Positions 1 to 11,655 of a stretch of 64,000 bases of DNA are shown in pieces. Below the pieces are notes generated by a model, which saw nothing but the letters and a program-made list of their open reading frames with translations, ran no database searches and was not told where the DNA came from. Origin of the DNA: Leucaena leucocephala (Eukaryota > Streptophyta > Magnoliopsida > Fabales > Fabaceae). The stretch is from contig CM073560.1 of NCBI GenBank assembly GCA_037074615.1, forward strand, positions 751,501-815,500, in the 5' to 3' direction. The position numbers and the translations under genes were made by a program. Every line of letters begins with the position of its first letter. Positions within the stretch are counted from its first letter, which is position 1.

Positions 1-243
1 GAGTAACTCGTATTTTCATTGTCATGAATTGAAACTTAAAATTAGGTTCCGGAAAGCAAAGAGAGAAAGTCCATGAATTCAAGACTTAAAAGGCAATAAC
101 AACCCTAATCATTAGAGTGTAATCTCATAAATACAGAAAAAGCTCAGAGCAGCGGACGCTAGTTAGAGAATCATGTGCAAGGACATAGGAAACTTAAAAC
201 AAAAGAAGAAATGGTTCTTCGAAAGAGGAAAAAGAAGGAGTAC
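1..243 (-). other. LSM3 intron 1 (partial)
   Basis: Sequence downstream of the LSM3 exon 1 donor on the minus strand. The intron starts with GTACTCC directly after the codon for His39. No continuation of the Sm fold is found up to the window edge, so exon 2 lies outside. It contains no other feature I can support. Confidence 0.75.
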
Positions 244-360
244 GTGAAGCTTGCCGCGAAGCTCTCTGTCAGAACGAAGCTTGACGTAGATACGCTCGTC
301 CAGGCTGAGCCTGATGAGATCCAACGGCTCCTTTACCGCGCTCTCTTCCTCTGTAGCCAT
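244..360 (-). CDS. LSM3: LSM3, U6 snRNA-associated Sm-like protein (exon 1 only)
   Basis: The 39 encoded residues (start MATEEESAVKEPLDLIRLSL, then DERIYVKLRSDRELRGKLH) match the N-terminus of plant LSM3 almost residue for residue: N-terminal helix followed by the Sm1 strand motif. LSM3 is a subunit of two heptameric rings: cytoplasmic LSM1-7, which promotes mRNA decapping, and nuclear LSM2-8, which binds the U6 snRNA 3' end. The exon ends at a GT donor after Leu-His, which from memory is where plant LSM3 genes are interrupted. The ATG is at 358-360 on the minus strand. The remaining roughly 60 residues are beyond the left edge. The leader upstream holds a long (GA)n tract. The plus-strand reading frame across this exon is an antisense shadow. 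The identity is very secure for so short a segment. Confidence 0.9.
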
Positions 361-381
361 TCTTCCTCAGTGAACCCCTCG

Positions 382-385
<4 letters not shown>

Positions 386-420
<35 letters not shown>
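386..420. repeat. (CT)n/(GA)n microsatellite in LSM3 leader
   Basis: About 17 uninterrupted CT units. On the LSM3 sense strand this is a (GA)n tract starting about 25 bp upstream of the ATG, so it probably lies in the 5' untranslated region. Such tracts are common in plant leaders and can bind GAGA-type BBR/BPC factors; binding here is not shown. Confidence 0.85.
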
Positions 421-425
<5 letters not shown>

Positions 426-599
426 CTGTGTAGAGCAACTCTCCCGCCTGCTCTTAGATTTTGGGGTAAATAAGGGGGCCCAAGGGCCATGCATCACTAG
501 CCCGAAAATTAGGTATTTTTTCCGCCCACAAAAGGTTGTTGAAACCCCCTCGCTTGTATCCAAAAACAAGTGTTGTTGAAACGACTCGTTTACTGATTA

Positions 600-790
600 T
601 AAACCATTGATCCAAGTAATCAACGGCTCGATATCACTTAAGTGAGGTCTCAAGTTCGAGCCTTAACGTATATAAAAAATTTCTATTGGAAGACTCACCT
701 ACTATAACCAGGTATATAACATAGGTCGAATCCAAATATAGTCGGAGTAAAGTTTCGACTAACCGGGTGGATAAAAATAAAATAAATAAA
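600..790 (+). mobile_element. tRNA-derived SINE, family 1 (diverged copy)
   Basis: The head resembles a pol III promoter: an A-box-like stretch near 609-625 and a B box, AAGTTCGAGCCTT, near 651-663. The body (ATTTCTATTGGAAGACTCACC, then GGTCGAATCCAAATATAGTCG) matches, in the opposite orientation, the two copies at 38259-38646. It ends in A-rich sequence (ATAAAAATAAAATAAATAAA). Coordinates are approximate and no clear target duplication was found. Confidence 0.75.
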
Positions 791-960
791 CCCCTCAATT
801 TTCTGGCACAGCCCAAACTATTCCACTTGTCCAAAAAGCAACTTTATCCGACCCAATCAAGCCAGTCTTACAAAACGAGATTGGGCTGATATTCGGGCCA
901 AGGGTACGTACGTTTTTTGAAACCATTTTAAGAACCTATGTCCCGTTGAAATGAGATCAC

Positions 961-1320
961 AAATCGTTGGCTTGGGATCTAGGATTTAAAAAAATTATTC
1001 TTAAATCTGATACTAAGAATATTATAGACATGTTAACAAACTTTAAACCGGATAAATGCAGTTTATTAGTTTTAGAAATACAGAAGCTCATGAATCTTGA
1101 TTGGGAGTTGAAGATTTAGCACATAACTAGAGATCATAACCAACTAGCTGATACTCTGACTAAGGAAGGATTGAGAAATACCTCAGTATTTTATTCATGC
1201 CCTCCTCATTTGAAAGCAATTGAGATTAAAGAGTGTTTGGGATTAAATCCTCTTCTAGTTTAGTTTCATTTAGTTTGGGCGTTTTAGCCCTCTCTTATAT
1301 AAAGAGAGAGAGAGAGAGAT
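961..1320 (+). mobile_element. LINE 3' end with RNase H-like remnant
   Basis: A conceptual frame from about 994 to 1263 reads LKSDTKNIIDMLTNF, later IQHITRDHNQLADTLTKEG-like. This is the C-terminal RNase H (RVT_3) domain typical of plant LINE polyproteins, with the conserved His-x-x-Arg-x-x-Asn-x-x-Ala-Asp block. A TAG interrupts the frame just before HITRDHN. The end is followed by TTATATAAAGAGAGAG. It is a 5'-truncated dead copy; only about 90 codons remain. Confidence 0.7.
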
Positions 1321-3100
1321 CACAAATCGCGACCACAACTTTTTTCTGTAATATGTCTACCGCTTTAGCAATTGACTGATTTATACTGAGCTTTTGAAAT
1401 CAGCATATTTCTCTCCAAAAGTCTTTTTTTAAATAAGATAAGATTCGAATAATAAATATCTCATTTTATAATATAATTGGTGAATCACTATACCAGCTAA
1501 TTTGGATATCACAAAGTTATATAAAACCATATTTTGTCATCTCCTTCAATAAAGTAGAGTGTATTTAATATTAAAGTAAAAGTACACTATATATTTTAAA
1601 TTAATTTTAAAGATACAATTAACACTTTAAAATATTTAAATTATTATAATTTTATTTATTTACTAACAAAAATATAAACTTTTATTTTATACACTCTACA
1701 TAAACTGTTTATTTTAACACATTATTATTTAAAAGACTATATGTATAATATTATTTTTAATAAATTGTACTAAATAAATTATAAAATTTCTCAATTTTTA
1801 TATATGAATTATATATAATATCAATTTTAATATTTACTTAGTACTTTTTTTAAACAATATGGCATATTTAACATTTTAAATAATAATATGTTGAAATAAA
1901 AATCTTATATGACATGCGTCAGATATAAATTTATATTTTTATCGATAAAATAATATAATTCTATTAATTTAAATATTTTAATGTGTTCTTCTCATCTCAA
2001 AAATTAATTTAAAATATTAATTATATTTTTATATATTTTAAGATACTAATTACTCATAAATTACTAGAAGTACCTTTATATATTATGGCCATGGCTTCCA
2101 CACGCCTCTCTATTTCTAATTCTTATTATTCCCACGACACATTCCTACTTTACATATATTATAAGGCGGTTAATCAAGTAGGCCCCACGTGCAATCCTAC
2201 ATTGGATCTTGCCAATTCTCATCACCCTCAGCCCTTAAAAACAGCATATATTATTCTTTATTGGCTTATTTTTAAAATATTTTTTGTTGCCACTATCATC
2301 ATTCATCTTATCTCAATTCCATTAGTTGATGTCAAGTATGACGTATGTTCTTATATAATAAGGTCAAGATAAGCAACAAATACAAGTAGAGCATTTTACA
2401 TGTCACGATGAGTAACAAAATTTCACCAAGTAAAGGAATTGTGCAAATCATCTTTGGATCATGTGACTAAATCACTCCTCCACTAAATTCTAACACGAGT
2501 GGTCCACACCTATTTTCCTAATCTTTCCATTATTAATATAAAATTTAATTAAAAAATTAATTTTAATTTATAAATATATGATATATTTTTTATATTTATT
2601 AATTTTTTTAAAATTAATCTTATTAATACTATCAACTATAATCAAATAAAAAAATATTAGATTTAAAAAAAATAATTAAAGTATTTTAAAAAAATATTAC
2701 ACATTAACTAGTTTTTTTAATTCAATTAAATTAGTTAAATAGATCATATTAAAGATATATTATTTAGAGAGGACCTATTAGTATTGAGATTATAAGCAAA
2801 ATTAATTAACAACTCCTATTTATAGAAAATTTTTATAGGACAATTTTATATACGTCCGCTATATTGTGTGGTATGATGGCATTATCTTTATAATATCTTT
2901 TTAAACCTAGTTAGTCACAATAAAGTTAGTTTGATTATCGGTTATACACCTTGTATAACACAAGAAAGAGTGTATGTTTAAATTTTATTGTTAGTGACAA
3001 TATTATTAATAAGAGTTTATAAATTAATATTTGAGTTTTAGGACTTGTCCTAATTTTAGTGAATTTTTTCTATCTATTTTTTTTTTGTTTATCAATAAAA
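1321..3100. other. AT-rich intergenic DNA
   Basis: Very AT-rich sequence with many homopolymer and TATA runs. Short open frames here show no family resemblance or codon pattern. I see no gene, RNA or defined transposon. Confidence 0.6.
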
Positions 3101-3114
3101 AACACCGTGGGATT

Positions 3115-3692
3115 TAACGTAAAATTAATTCCCTTTTGATTTTATTATTAACCATTTAATCGTCTTCGCAAAAATAGCTTCTATGTTACTTAACTAATCA
3201 TGCATTTTAGGTAGAGAACACCACCCTAAACATGTCATTAGTTTACCCTTTGCCTTTTAAACACAAGGAAAACCCTGAATTTTGATTTATCAATAACCAT
3301 TTTTGTCTTATTGACAGAAGTAATTCGTGTGATGCTTTCATCAAGATTGTAGTTTAGACAAGAAACACTATCCAAAACATACTATTAATCTACCATTGAC
3401 CTTTTTCAAGTAAGAATAAACTTACCTCTTAATTTTAGTACCAATAATTTCATTCCCTTCGCAGAAACAACTTTTACGTTATTTTCATCAAACCTACATT
3501 TTAGGTGGTGAACACCGTTCTAAACACGTTATTAGTAACTATTAAAATAAACCTAACTTTTGGTTTTATCACTAATCGTTTCATGATCCTAATAAAAGCA
3601 ACCCATGCGTTAACGGCAGTTGAGGGGGTTAACACCACACCACTAAAACAAACTATTCCCCCCTTTGCCTTTTTCACACGAGAGTACTAGTT
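3115..3692. repeat. Degenerate tandem repeat, four units of about 145 bp
   Basis: Four units start near 3120, 3267, 3413 and 3543. Each begins with an A-rich/T-rich run leading to a block such as ACCAATAATTTCATTCC, then a cytosine-rich middle, then the landmark TTTTAGGTGGTGAACACC followed by CTAAACACGTTATTAGT-like sequence. Landmark spacing is 145, 148 and about 128 bp. Units differ from each other by many substitutions and small gaps, so the array is old. It ends about 150 bp before the presumed promoter of the trihelix gene. Confidence 0.7.
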
Positions 3693-3835
3693 TTTGCCGA
3701 CTATAACCCTGTTATCTTAAGAAAGGGAAGAAAAAATCAAAAGAAATTGTCATCAACTTGCCTAGATGGACCCAGCTCGAATCCTCGCATACATTGAACC
3801 TATGACGCGTCAGTGTTCCCTCTTTGGCGTCTCTA

Positions 3836-4346
3836 GGCATATAAGTAGCTAGCTCCAATAGGCCCACCTCTGTGGTCGTCTTGGTTCTTCATTCAGTTTC
3901 TTTTTCTCCTTCTCTGATGGGGTTTGTTCTTTCTCAGTCTTTTGCTTCCCGTGACTCAGATATGGGATGCTTCTCGTGATCTTCAGCACTGGATTCTTGG
4001 GTTGGTTACAAAAAGGTATTCTTTTATCTTTTGGATGTAAGATTCTTGGAAGACCTCCTGCTGATAAGTAGATTAGCTCCAAGGCTTTCTTTTGCTGTAT
4101 TTTTTTTTTTTTGAGCATTTTCTTTCCATATTGCTTATGGGTATTCTCGAATTGAGTTCCTCTGTTTGGCTAGTAAAGTTTGTTGGGGACTCAGAATATT
4201 TTGTGAGAAATAATATTGGGGTGGACGACCTTGAAGATCTAGAATGCTAATAGAAGCTTTAGGAGGGCTGAATATTAATGAGCTTGGTTAGATTTTAAAT
4301 TTAGTGGTTTCATCGGTTTGTTTGGGTTTGTTCCTTGGAAGAAGAA
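3836..4346 (+). promoter_or_regulatory. Promoter and 5' leader of the trihelix gene
   Basis: A TATA-like GCATATAAGTAG sits at 3837-3848, followed about 35 bp later by a pyrimidine-rich leader (TTCTTTTTCTCCTTCTCTG). The leader to the ATG would be over 450 nt and may contain an intron: a donor-like AAAAAG/GTATTC occurs near 4014 and acceptor-like TTAG sites near 4290-4305. These splice sites are inferred, not demonstrated. Confidence 0.4.
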
Positions 4347-5693
4347 ATGGAAGGAAATTTATCTCAAGGAGGTATGGTTCCAGTTGGTGCTTCTTTTAGT
4401 GGTTTTGATTTGTCAGGATCAATGCGTGTTCATCAGCAAGCTGAGCACCCCCACAATATGCACCAACCTCAAACACATCTGCGCCAAGGGTCTTCTGTGC
4501 ATTCGGCTTGCCATGATGGTTTTCCTCTTGCCATGGGAACCTTGCAAAACTGTGATCAAGCCATTTCGATGGCTGACTTTACTAAGGGAGATAGGAGCAA
4601 GAACTCAGCAAGTGAGGATGATGAACCAAGCTTGACTGAAGATGGAGCTGATGGTCGCAATGAAGCATTCAGAGGGAAAAAGGGTTCACCTTGGCAGCGT
4701 GTGAAGTGGACTGATGAGATGGTGAAGCTTCTGATAACAGCTCTTTCTTATATAGGTGAGGATTCAAATTCTGACAGTGGTAACGGAGGAAGAAGAAAGT
4801 TTGCAGTCCTACAGAAAAAGGGTAAGTGGAAATCTATTTCTAAGGTCATGGCTGAAAGGGGCTACCGTGTTTCACCTCAGCAATGTGAGGATAAATTCAA
4901 TGATCTTAATAAAAGGTATAAAAGACTTAATGACATGATTGGGAGGGGCACCTGTTGTCAAGTTGTTGAGAACCCTGCTCTGTTGGATGTCCTAGATTAT
5001 CTTTCTGAGAAGGATAAGGAAGATATTCGGAAAATATTAGGCTCAAAACACCTGTTCTATGAAGAGATGTGTTCATACCATAATGGTAATAGATTGCATT
5101 TACCTCATGATCCAGTTTTGCAGCGTTCACTACAGGCAGCTCTTAGAAATAGGGATGACCATGATAATGATGATGTCAAAAGGTCCCATCACGATGATCA
5201 TGAAGAAGATGATCAAGATGTGGACACCGATGATCATGATGAGTTTGAAGAGACTTATGCTTCACACCGAGATAATAGAGGAGTATATGGTGCGTTGGGG
5301 GGATCTGCGAAGAAATTGAAACATGGTCTAGGACAAGAAGATACTAAAATGTCTGGAAATTCCTTGAATTGTCAAGACTGCAATAAAAATCCTAATTCCC
5401 ATGGATCGTTGTTCCAATACGATGTGAAGCAAGGTTTACCTGAAGGCAATAGAGCAGCTTGGTTGCAAAAGCAGTGGATTGAATCTCGTAATCTTGAGCT
5501 AGAAGAGCAGAAACTACAAATACAGGTTGAAATGTTGGAACTGGAGAAACAGAGGCTCAAGTGGCAGAGGTTTAGTAAGAAAAAGGACCGGGAATTGGAG
5601 AAACTGAGGATGGAAAATGAAAAAATGAAGCTTGAAAATGAACGTATAGCTTTGGAACTAAAGAGAAGGGAAATGGGTGCTGGCTTTAACTAG
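4347..5693 (+). CDS. Single-trihelix transcription factor, At1g21200/At1g76870-like
   Basis: Intronless 448-aa protein starting MEGNLSQGGM; the upstream in-frame codon at 4335 is TTG, so ATG 4347 is the start. The trihelix DNA-binding domain lies around residues 113-200: SPWQRVKWTDEMVKLLITAL, an inserted serine/glycine loop, GKWKSISKVMAERGYRVS, and QQCEDKFNDLNKRYKRLND, with the three spaced aromatics typical of the fold. A conserved block follows (NPALLDVLDYLSEKD, HLFYEEMCSYHNGNRLHLPH). Then come an acidic Asp/His-rich stretch (about 275-305), a Lys-rich region and a long C-terminal charged coiled coil (about 385-445) likely for dimerisation. This plan matches the SH4-like trihelix clade of nuclear factors. 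Targets are unknown. It sits between LSM3 and the DF1/GT-2 pair, as in Arabidopsis from memory. Confidence 0.93.
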   Translation: MEGNLSQGGMVPVGASFSGFDLSGSMRVHQQAEHPHNMHQPQTHLRQGSSVHSACHDGFPLAMGTLQNCDQAISMADFTKGDRSKNSASEDDEPSLTEDGADGRNEAFRGKKGSPWQRVKWTDEMVKLLITALSYIGEDSNSDSGNGGRRKFAVLQKKGKWKSISKVMAERGYRVSPQQCEDKFNDLNKRYKRLNDMIGRGTCCQVVENPALLDVLDYLSEKDKEDIRKILGSKHLFYEEMCSYHNGNRLHLPHDPVLQRSLQAALRNRDDHDNDDVKRSHHDDHEEDDQDVDTDDHDEFEETYASHRDNRGVYGALGGSAKKLKHGLGQEDTKMSGNSLNCQDCNKNPNSHGSLFQYDVKQGLPEGNRAAWLQKQWIESRNLELEEQKLQIQVEMLELEKQRLKWQRFSKKKDRELEKLRMENEKMKLENERIALELKRREMGAGFN

Positions 5694-6120
5694 GTTGGTG
5701 GTAGCCTTGCTAAGCTTTGTGGCAGCTGCATCTTATGTATGGTGCTTCATTTGTACTTCTGGGTCTTTGGTAAGCTGTGGTTTGTTTAATTGAAACTTAA
5801 TGTATTTGATGGAGGAATTTTAGAAACCATTAGCTCTTCATCCTACTTTAAGAAATATGGAATTGTGACAATTCCGGGGGGTAGTATGTAGAGTTCAATG
5901 ATTAGGCCTTAGTGAAGTTCTGTTGCCTATATTTTGAAATACATGGTTGCTGAAACCCTATTAATATTAAACTTCTGTCAGTATATGTTGACCTTAACTT
6001 GGACCAATGTCTGCAAGTTTTTGTTGTTTCTGCTTTACTATTCTATATTCATTCTTAAATCTTTGATGCATGGAATTGTTGTTCCTATGAGAACAATGAA
6101 TGAACAAATTTCAAACTGAT
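5694..6120 (+). other. 3' untranslated region of the trihelix gene (probable)
   Basis: T-rich sequence after the TAG stop, with GC content closer to the gene than to the intergenic DNA further right. No single convincing AATAAA signal was found, so the 3' end is approximate. Confidence 0.4.
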
Positions 6121-7639
6121 TAGTTGTAGCTTATGAGATCTTCATATAGACCTTTCTAGATATTTTCTTTTCATAGGTTATTAAGGACGCTGTAGGTCAA
6201 GTAATCTTTGGTATTGGCGTGTGAAACATATAGAGGAGGACATTTGGTAAATGGAAAGCTACTTACAAAAATTGAGCATGAGATATGTAAAAGAAAATTT
6301 TCGATATCCCAATGTTAGTTAGGACAAATTCAACAGGTAAATCTAGAAACTTTACGTTTATTTTGAAAATCTTTCTTATTAATTGGGAATTCAGAATGCC
6401 TACATACCAAATAGCACCATAGTGTCAAGTATTCAATTGTCAACTTGAGATCCTCCTCTTTGGTTATCCATAGTTTGCTTTTCGTTCCCCTATATATGCT
6501 GTCTCTTAACGTGCTTTTGATGTTACTAATTGATATTCAGTTTTATCTTTTTATCCTTACGTACAATTCCCAGCATTCAGTTACATCATTAGTGATAGGA
6601 GATGTTTCTCACAATTAAATTTAAATTTAGAGGTTTAAGTTGGAATGAGGAGGCGTGCGACGCTTCTGTGCACATTATATCGGTTTTGATTCCCCTACTT
6701 TCTTGGTATTGCTTGAAGTTTGAGTGGTTGGTTTGTAGCTAATCAATTGACTCAATTCCCTATTTAATTTTTGTGCCCCTGATGAATAAAGCATGGAGAA
6801 AGCTACAATTTTCTGTCCAAGTGTTATCTAAGGCAAGTCATCCTGAATAAAATTCTGCATCAATATAAAAATTCATCAAAGAAGTACCCATATTTTGCAC
6901 TACTTTTCAGTTTATGGAAGATCAATCATCTTTTGGCAATAATTTAATTCTTGTTGCCCGTGGATGAGCTATTACCATAAATGCTTTTTGAGCCATGAAT
7001 GAAGCCTTGATAATCTTGGCAAGCCCTCAATTCTAACTCATCTAACGTGTAACTTAAAAATGTCATGTTCAATACCAGTTTATATAAAATGTACTGGTTG
7101 ACGGTTTTGTTTTCTGTCCTTAAACATGAGACCAGTAAATGGAATCGTTTTATCATTTTCTTTTTTAAAAATTCAATTTATAAAAGATGATCTGCCAAGG
7201 GCCAACATCCGTTAAATCGGGATATCAGTAATTAGTAAGTGCTCATATTAGATAGCAAATTCTTTGGGAGCAGTAGATCTTTATGTTGATGGTTAGTGTG
7301 CCTTAACAGATAGAGCGATTTTGAAGAACCTGTACAAATGCGTAAGCCATTCACAAGCCAAGCCCTTCACTATCAACCATCTGCATATCCCAGAAACCAG
7401 AACCACCCCAAAAACATGCCCCATGACAAGACAACCTTTTTGGAACTCGAGAGAAACAGATGACAAACCAGTAAAATAACTCAGCAAGAGGGAAAAAAGG
7501 CGAGGGATTACAAGGAATTCAAGAAAGAAAACACAGGCACAAGAATGAAATGCATAGATGGGATAGTTTTGTTGATTTTTTGGTAATGGGCATCCAATGG
7601 CTTTCCATGCTGGGACCAATTCTCAAACTTTTCAAGAAC

Positions 7640-7812
7640 CCACTTTGAGTTTGACTGTAGTCTTAATGAAAAACGGCCAAACCATCGGTAATAAATCACT
7701 CATACCTATGATTGAGAAGCTTTTAAATGAACTATACGAAGCATATTATTGTCTAGTTTTTGCCAAACTAGACCTAGAAGTAGGCTGCCACCAAATAAGG
7801 ACGCATCCTGTA
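7640..7812 (+). mobile_element. Ty3/gypsy reverse transcriptase fragment
   Basis: The translation includes SLIPMIEKLLNELYEAYY followed by FAKLDLEVGCHQIRTHP. This is the conserved gypsy RT segment (usually IPxIDELLDELxGAxxFSKLDLxxGYHQIRxxP). Only about 55 codons are recognisable, with no protease, integrase or LTR nearby. It is a relic. Confidence 0.7.
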
Positions 7813-10664
7813 ACATCCATAAAACGCACGCACACAAACATATTAATGTTGGGTTTAAATCTGAGACCTTATACAAGCGTGGTGGGTAGTAACACTTGGG
7901 CAACTGCCTATTAACTGGAAAAACCGGTTTTGTTTCTGATTGCTTATTTAAATTTCAGAACTCTACGGTTATGGTTGATAATAGTGGTATTTTCGGTGGC
8001 CAGTATAAATTATGTTTCTGCCCTGATTTGCTGTATTCTTCATGTTTGCTGGCAGCTGCAATAACCTTATCCATTCTATCTTCTGTTCCAACTTAATCTG
8101 TAGCTGCTCTTAAAAGAAATAATCTGTGTTTATTTGAACATAGAGGCTGCAATACCGCATGAACTTGCAACTTCTTACACCAGAATAAAAATCTCCTATA
8201 AGTGTTATCTGCTTGTCCCTTTTCAGTCAATAATTTGCCACATTGCGAGGGCTTAAACCGTTGGTAACAGTTAGCCTTGAAATGTAGTTGAAAAGCTTGA
8301 AAACCCCTTTAATTATCGTGGAACTATGTTTGCTCCTTACACTTGACTCAGAAGCTTCTGTTTAGTGACTCATTTCAAAAGTACATGACACTCACTTGTA
8401 GACGAGTAAATTAACAAAAACACATTTTTAATATATATATATGATACTGCTATGTTTTTCTGACAAGGGCACTGTACATCTCACAATGACAAGTCCCTGT
8501 GAGCACATCTTTGCTGGACTCATGAAATCTGTACTTGATCAGTTTGTTGCTAGCTATGCCTTATGGGAAAAATAATATATCACCCATACTAATTAATATA
8601 TTTGTTGTCTTCATTTTCAACTCTTGTCTGTTTTAGAAATTATGTCTAGTTTGTTACTATCTTCATTTGGGGATTTCTGAATATTTGCCTGCTGCGGTAT
8701 ATAGCTTCATTCATAGTCTGACTCAACAGTACCTTGTTTATCTTTACCAGCATGCTACGAATTACTCTCCTTTTCAATCAATTATTTATTGATTGGTTTA
8801 TGTTCCAGCTACTTTCAGGAATGGTTTCACTATTTGATTTTCAATCAATTATGATGTTTTTAACAATCTTAAATCTTTCTACATTTTATTTAAATGTAGG
8901 CACCTCTCCTAGTAGGATTCGAACCTTAGTTAATCACGCTGTGAGAGATTAATCTTTTTTTCTTATTGTCAGTCACCTTGTGAGGGATTAGCTCTTTCTC
9001 CTGGTACAGGGATCTTTTCTGAAATTCAAACTCAAGATCCAGAAAAATCTAACTAAGTCTTACATCGTTATACTAACCTTTTAGTTGGTAGTTGATTAAT
9101 TACTTATAATGTTGGTCAATATAGATTTTATATTTTACAAGCGATGTATGAAGAAGTATACTCGTATTTAAATTACTTTTATTTAAAGGGATGTCACGGG
9201 GTTGGATAATGTTATTAAAGTTCATTTTTACGAAATAAACACTTGCACTTGTTGGAAAAAGAAAGAAAGAAATAAACACTTAAACTTTGTATATCTTTAT
9301 CCCGATAATTTAGTTCTCTTTGATTTGTTTTTTGAACTGTAAAAGTATATATTTATAAGGAATAATTTTTAAAAGAAAAATTTTGGAGGATAAACAGGGG
9401 CTCAGACAATTATGGTCTGGCTTATGTCCAAAAAAAAAAACGGTTGAGGTCTGGCTTGTCTTGTTTGTCGGTGGCCCGTCTCGTTATAGTGATAATTAAC
9501 ATTGTTTCAGCTTAATAAATTAACATTAACAAAAAACTAGGTTGAGTTTAGTGGGAGAAAGGGTTAATTTTTCACAACTTAATAGATCAAGATTCTAAAT
9601 CTCGTTGAGGGAGATACTTATATTTATTGTTTGACGGTGCCTCGAATAGGACTATCTACAATAGGAGGATACCTATAATTAGAAAAAAAAATATTAACAA
9701 TTATGTCATTGAATATTTAATAAAATAACTATGGACTATGCTTATCTATTCTCTTTTTATACGATAATTGATTGATTTGTTTCTTGTTAATTGAATGAAA
9801 AGAGTACCTTTTTTTATGCCTAAGAAAAGTGTACATTTGGTTGGCAGAAAAAGAAAGGAGTAACATTTGGCATCACAAAATTGACAATAGCTTTTCATAA
9901 ATAATTAAATATCTCTGATGGATAAGCTAAAATCCTTCTTGATGTTAAGTCATATTTTCCATATAATATAAAAAGGTATATAAATTGAAAATAATTAAAA
10001 AACATCGTTGAATAATATTAATTTAGTGAAAGCAATAAAAATAATTAAATGGATTATATATATAAATAAAAACAATATATTTTGAACGGGAAAGGAAAGA
10101 GAATTTGAAGCGAGCACTATATTGTTTTTAAGTCAAGCATCTCTTCAGTTGAATTATTCAACGGCATTATTAATTCATTTTATTTGACCTTAATCTTGAA
10201 TCCATAACTAATCAACATTAATTTCATCACTCTAATCAGTGTGAAGTCTTCTGGCAAAAAAATCAAGTCAAAGTTAAACTTGGTCATAGAATTATATGAT
10301 TAATTATTTTTTAAAAAACATATCCATATGTTATGATTAAATGTTGCGCTATAGTATTATATTATTCATTGCTTATAAAAACATCATCGGTATAAATTTT
10401 ATAAGACACATTTTCTCATCTATGATATTTGATTATATATTAATTGAAAGTATTTCCAAAAAAACTAAATTTTTACATGTTTTTTAAAAGATATCTATTC
10501 CCCCTTGTCCAAATTACAGGGTAGAGTTTTATCTCTGAACTTTGCCCTATCTTTTGGATGGGAAGGGGCATCTTTAAGAAGAATAACTTCTCCTTTTAAG
10601 TTAAAAGGCACAAACAACACAGAGCTCTTCAGGTTAATATCTTCAAAAATAAAATTATTATATA

Positions 10665-10909
10665 CTACCTCCTCCTTTCCTAATTACAAAATTTACTTAA
10701 CTAATTTAGATAGATTAAAAAAGTTAGATAAATTAATTAATTATAATTATTATGTATTGGTTTCCCTTAATCAATACTCCTTAATATATGCAATCATATA
10801 GAGATATATTGAGAAAATTATAATTTTAAAAGATAAAGTGGATTGATATCTTATATTTATGAATAAATTTAATCCCCCATCTAGCTCTTATAATTAGTAA
10901 CAGAGGGAG
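10665..10909. mobile_element. Stowaway-like MITE (245 bp)
   Basis: Flanked by TA on both sides. The left end, CTACCTCCTCCTTTCCTAAT, and the reverse complement of the right end, CTCCCTCTGTTACTAATTAT, give imperfect inverted termini of the Tc1/mariner Stowaway type. The interior is AT-rich and non-coding. Similar in size and ends to the element at 25983-26226. Confidence 0.65.
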
Positions 10910-11643
10910 TATCATTCTTGAAATTTAAGTTCGCAGGGCCATGACCTTCTCAAATTTTTAATTTGTTTTTAGGTACGACTTGGGTTTGTGTGAATACAAA
11001 GATACTTTAGGAGAACTAACCTAAATTATGTTCAACAATGCCCCGAATCTTACCATATAGCCATAGAAAATCCTTGAAAATCCTGACTCGTCTAAATATC
11101 ATAGCAGGCATCACAATTCAAAGTAGATTGTTAAATACTTGATAAATAATACACATAGACGCATACCATCAGGTTCAATGAAACCATATTACTATTTCGG
11201 AAACATTTTAAAAAGAATACAAGTCAATAAGATCAAATATGAGAACTGTTTTATATAGAAAACACATGGAATGTATGAAGAAAGAAGAAGAAAAGAACCC
11301 AGAAAATTGGGGGTAGTTAATGAGACTGACACACCAGATAATTGGAGGGAAGCCCTAAATAGAATCAAGTTGAGAGCCTCCTTGCTGGCATCCCAATGGC
11401 GGCGGCGATATATATATGGATCCTTAATTAACAGCCACCTTCTTTTCTTCTCTTTTCCTACCACTAACCTTCTCTCCAACGTACGTCAATTCACTTTTAA
11501 TATCTCTATTTTATTCTCAACTAATTAACTTAATTTGGTCTTAGCAGAATCACCCTTCCTTTGAATTATTCGATCTTGAAATTTATATGATATAATTGCA
11601 TACTTCGTGCTGTTACTTTCCATTGTGGTCCGTTAGAGAGAGA

Positions 11644-11655
11644 GAGGGGGGGGGG
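11644..11655. repeat. GA tract followed by G homopolymer
   Basis: A short (GA)n run directly followed by about ten G residues. Simple sequence; no further role visible. Confidence 0.6.

Noticed and set aside
175..579. Plus-strand 134-codon open frame over LSM3 exon 1
   Set aside because: Contains a Leu/Ser run from the CT repeat and overlaps the conserved LSM3 exon on the opposite strand.
3505..3690. 61-codon open frame
   Set aside because: Falls inside the 145-bp tandem repeat and is not conserved among the units.
4318..4635. 105-codon frame overlapping the start of the trihelix CDS
   Set aside because: It begins at TTG, is in another frame and has no family resemblance. It is not an upstream ORF.
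7293..7619. Minus-strand 108-codon frame near the gypsy fragment
   Set aside because: No recognisable domain; the gypsy signal is on the plus strand and in another position.
7815..7915. Possible SINE on the minus strand
   Set aside because: GGTCTCAGATTTAAACCC and TTGCCCAAGTGTTA are arranged like B and A boxes, followed by a TG-rich stretch, but boxes are weak and no second copy was found here.
8895..8965. Good B-box match AAGGTTCGAATCCTACTAGG on the minus strand
   Set aside because: No A box at the right distance and no family copy in the window, so neither tRNA nor SINE can be called.
9540..9660. SINE-like stretch with CAAGATTCTAAATCTCG
   Set aside because: Degenerate B box only; no A box, tail or duplication.
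10505..10801. 98-codon open frame
   Set aside because: Runs into the Stowaway-like MITE, composition is AT-driven, no homology seen.
11192..11528. Overlapping 95- and 85-codon frames on both strands
   Set aside because: Neither has family resemblance or a plausible splice partner; could be part of a noncoding transcript at most.
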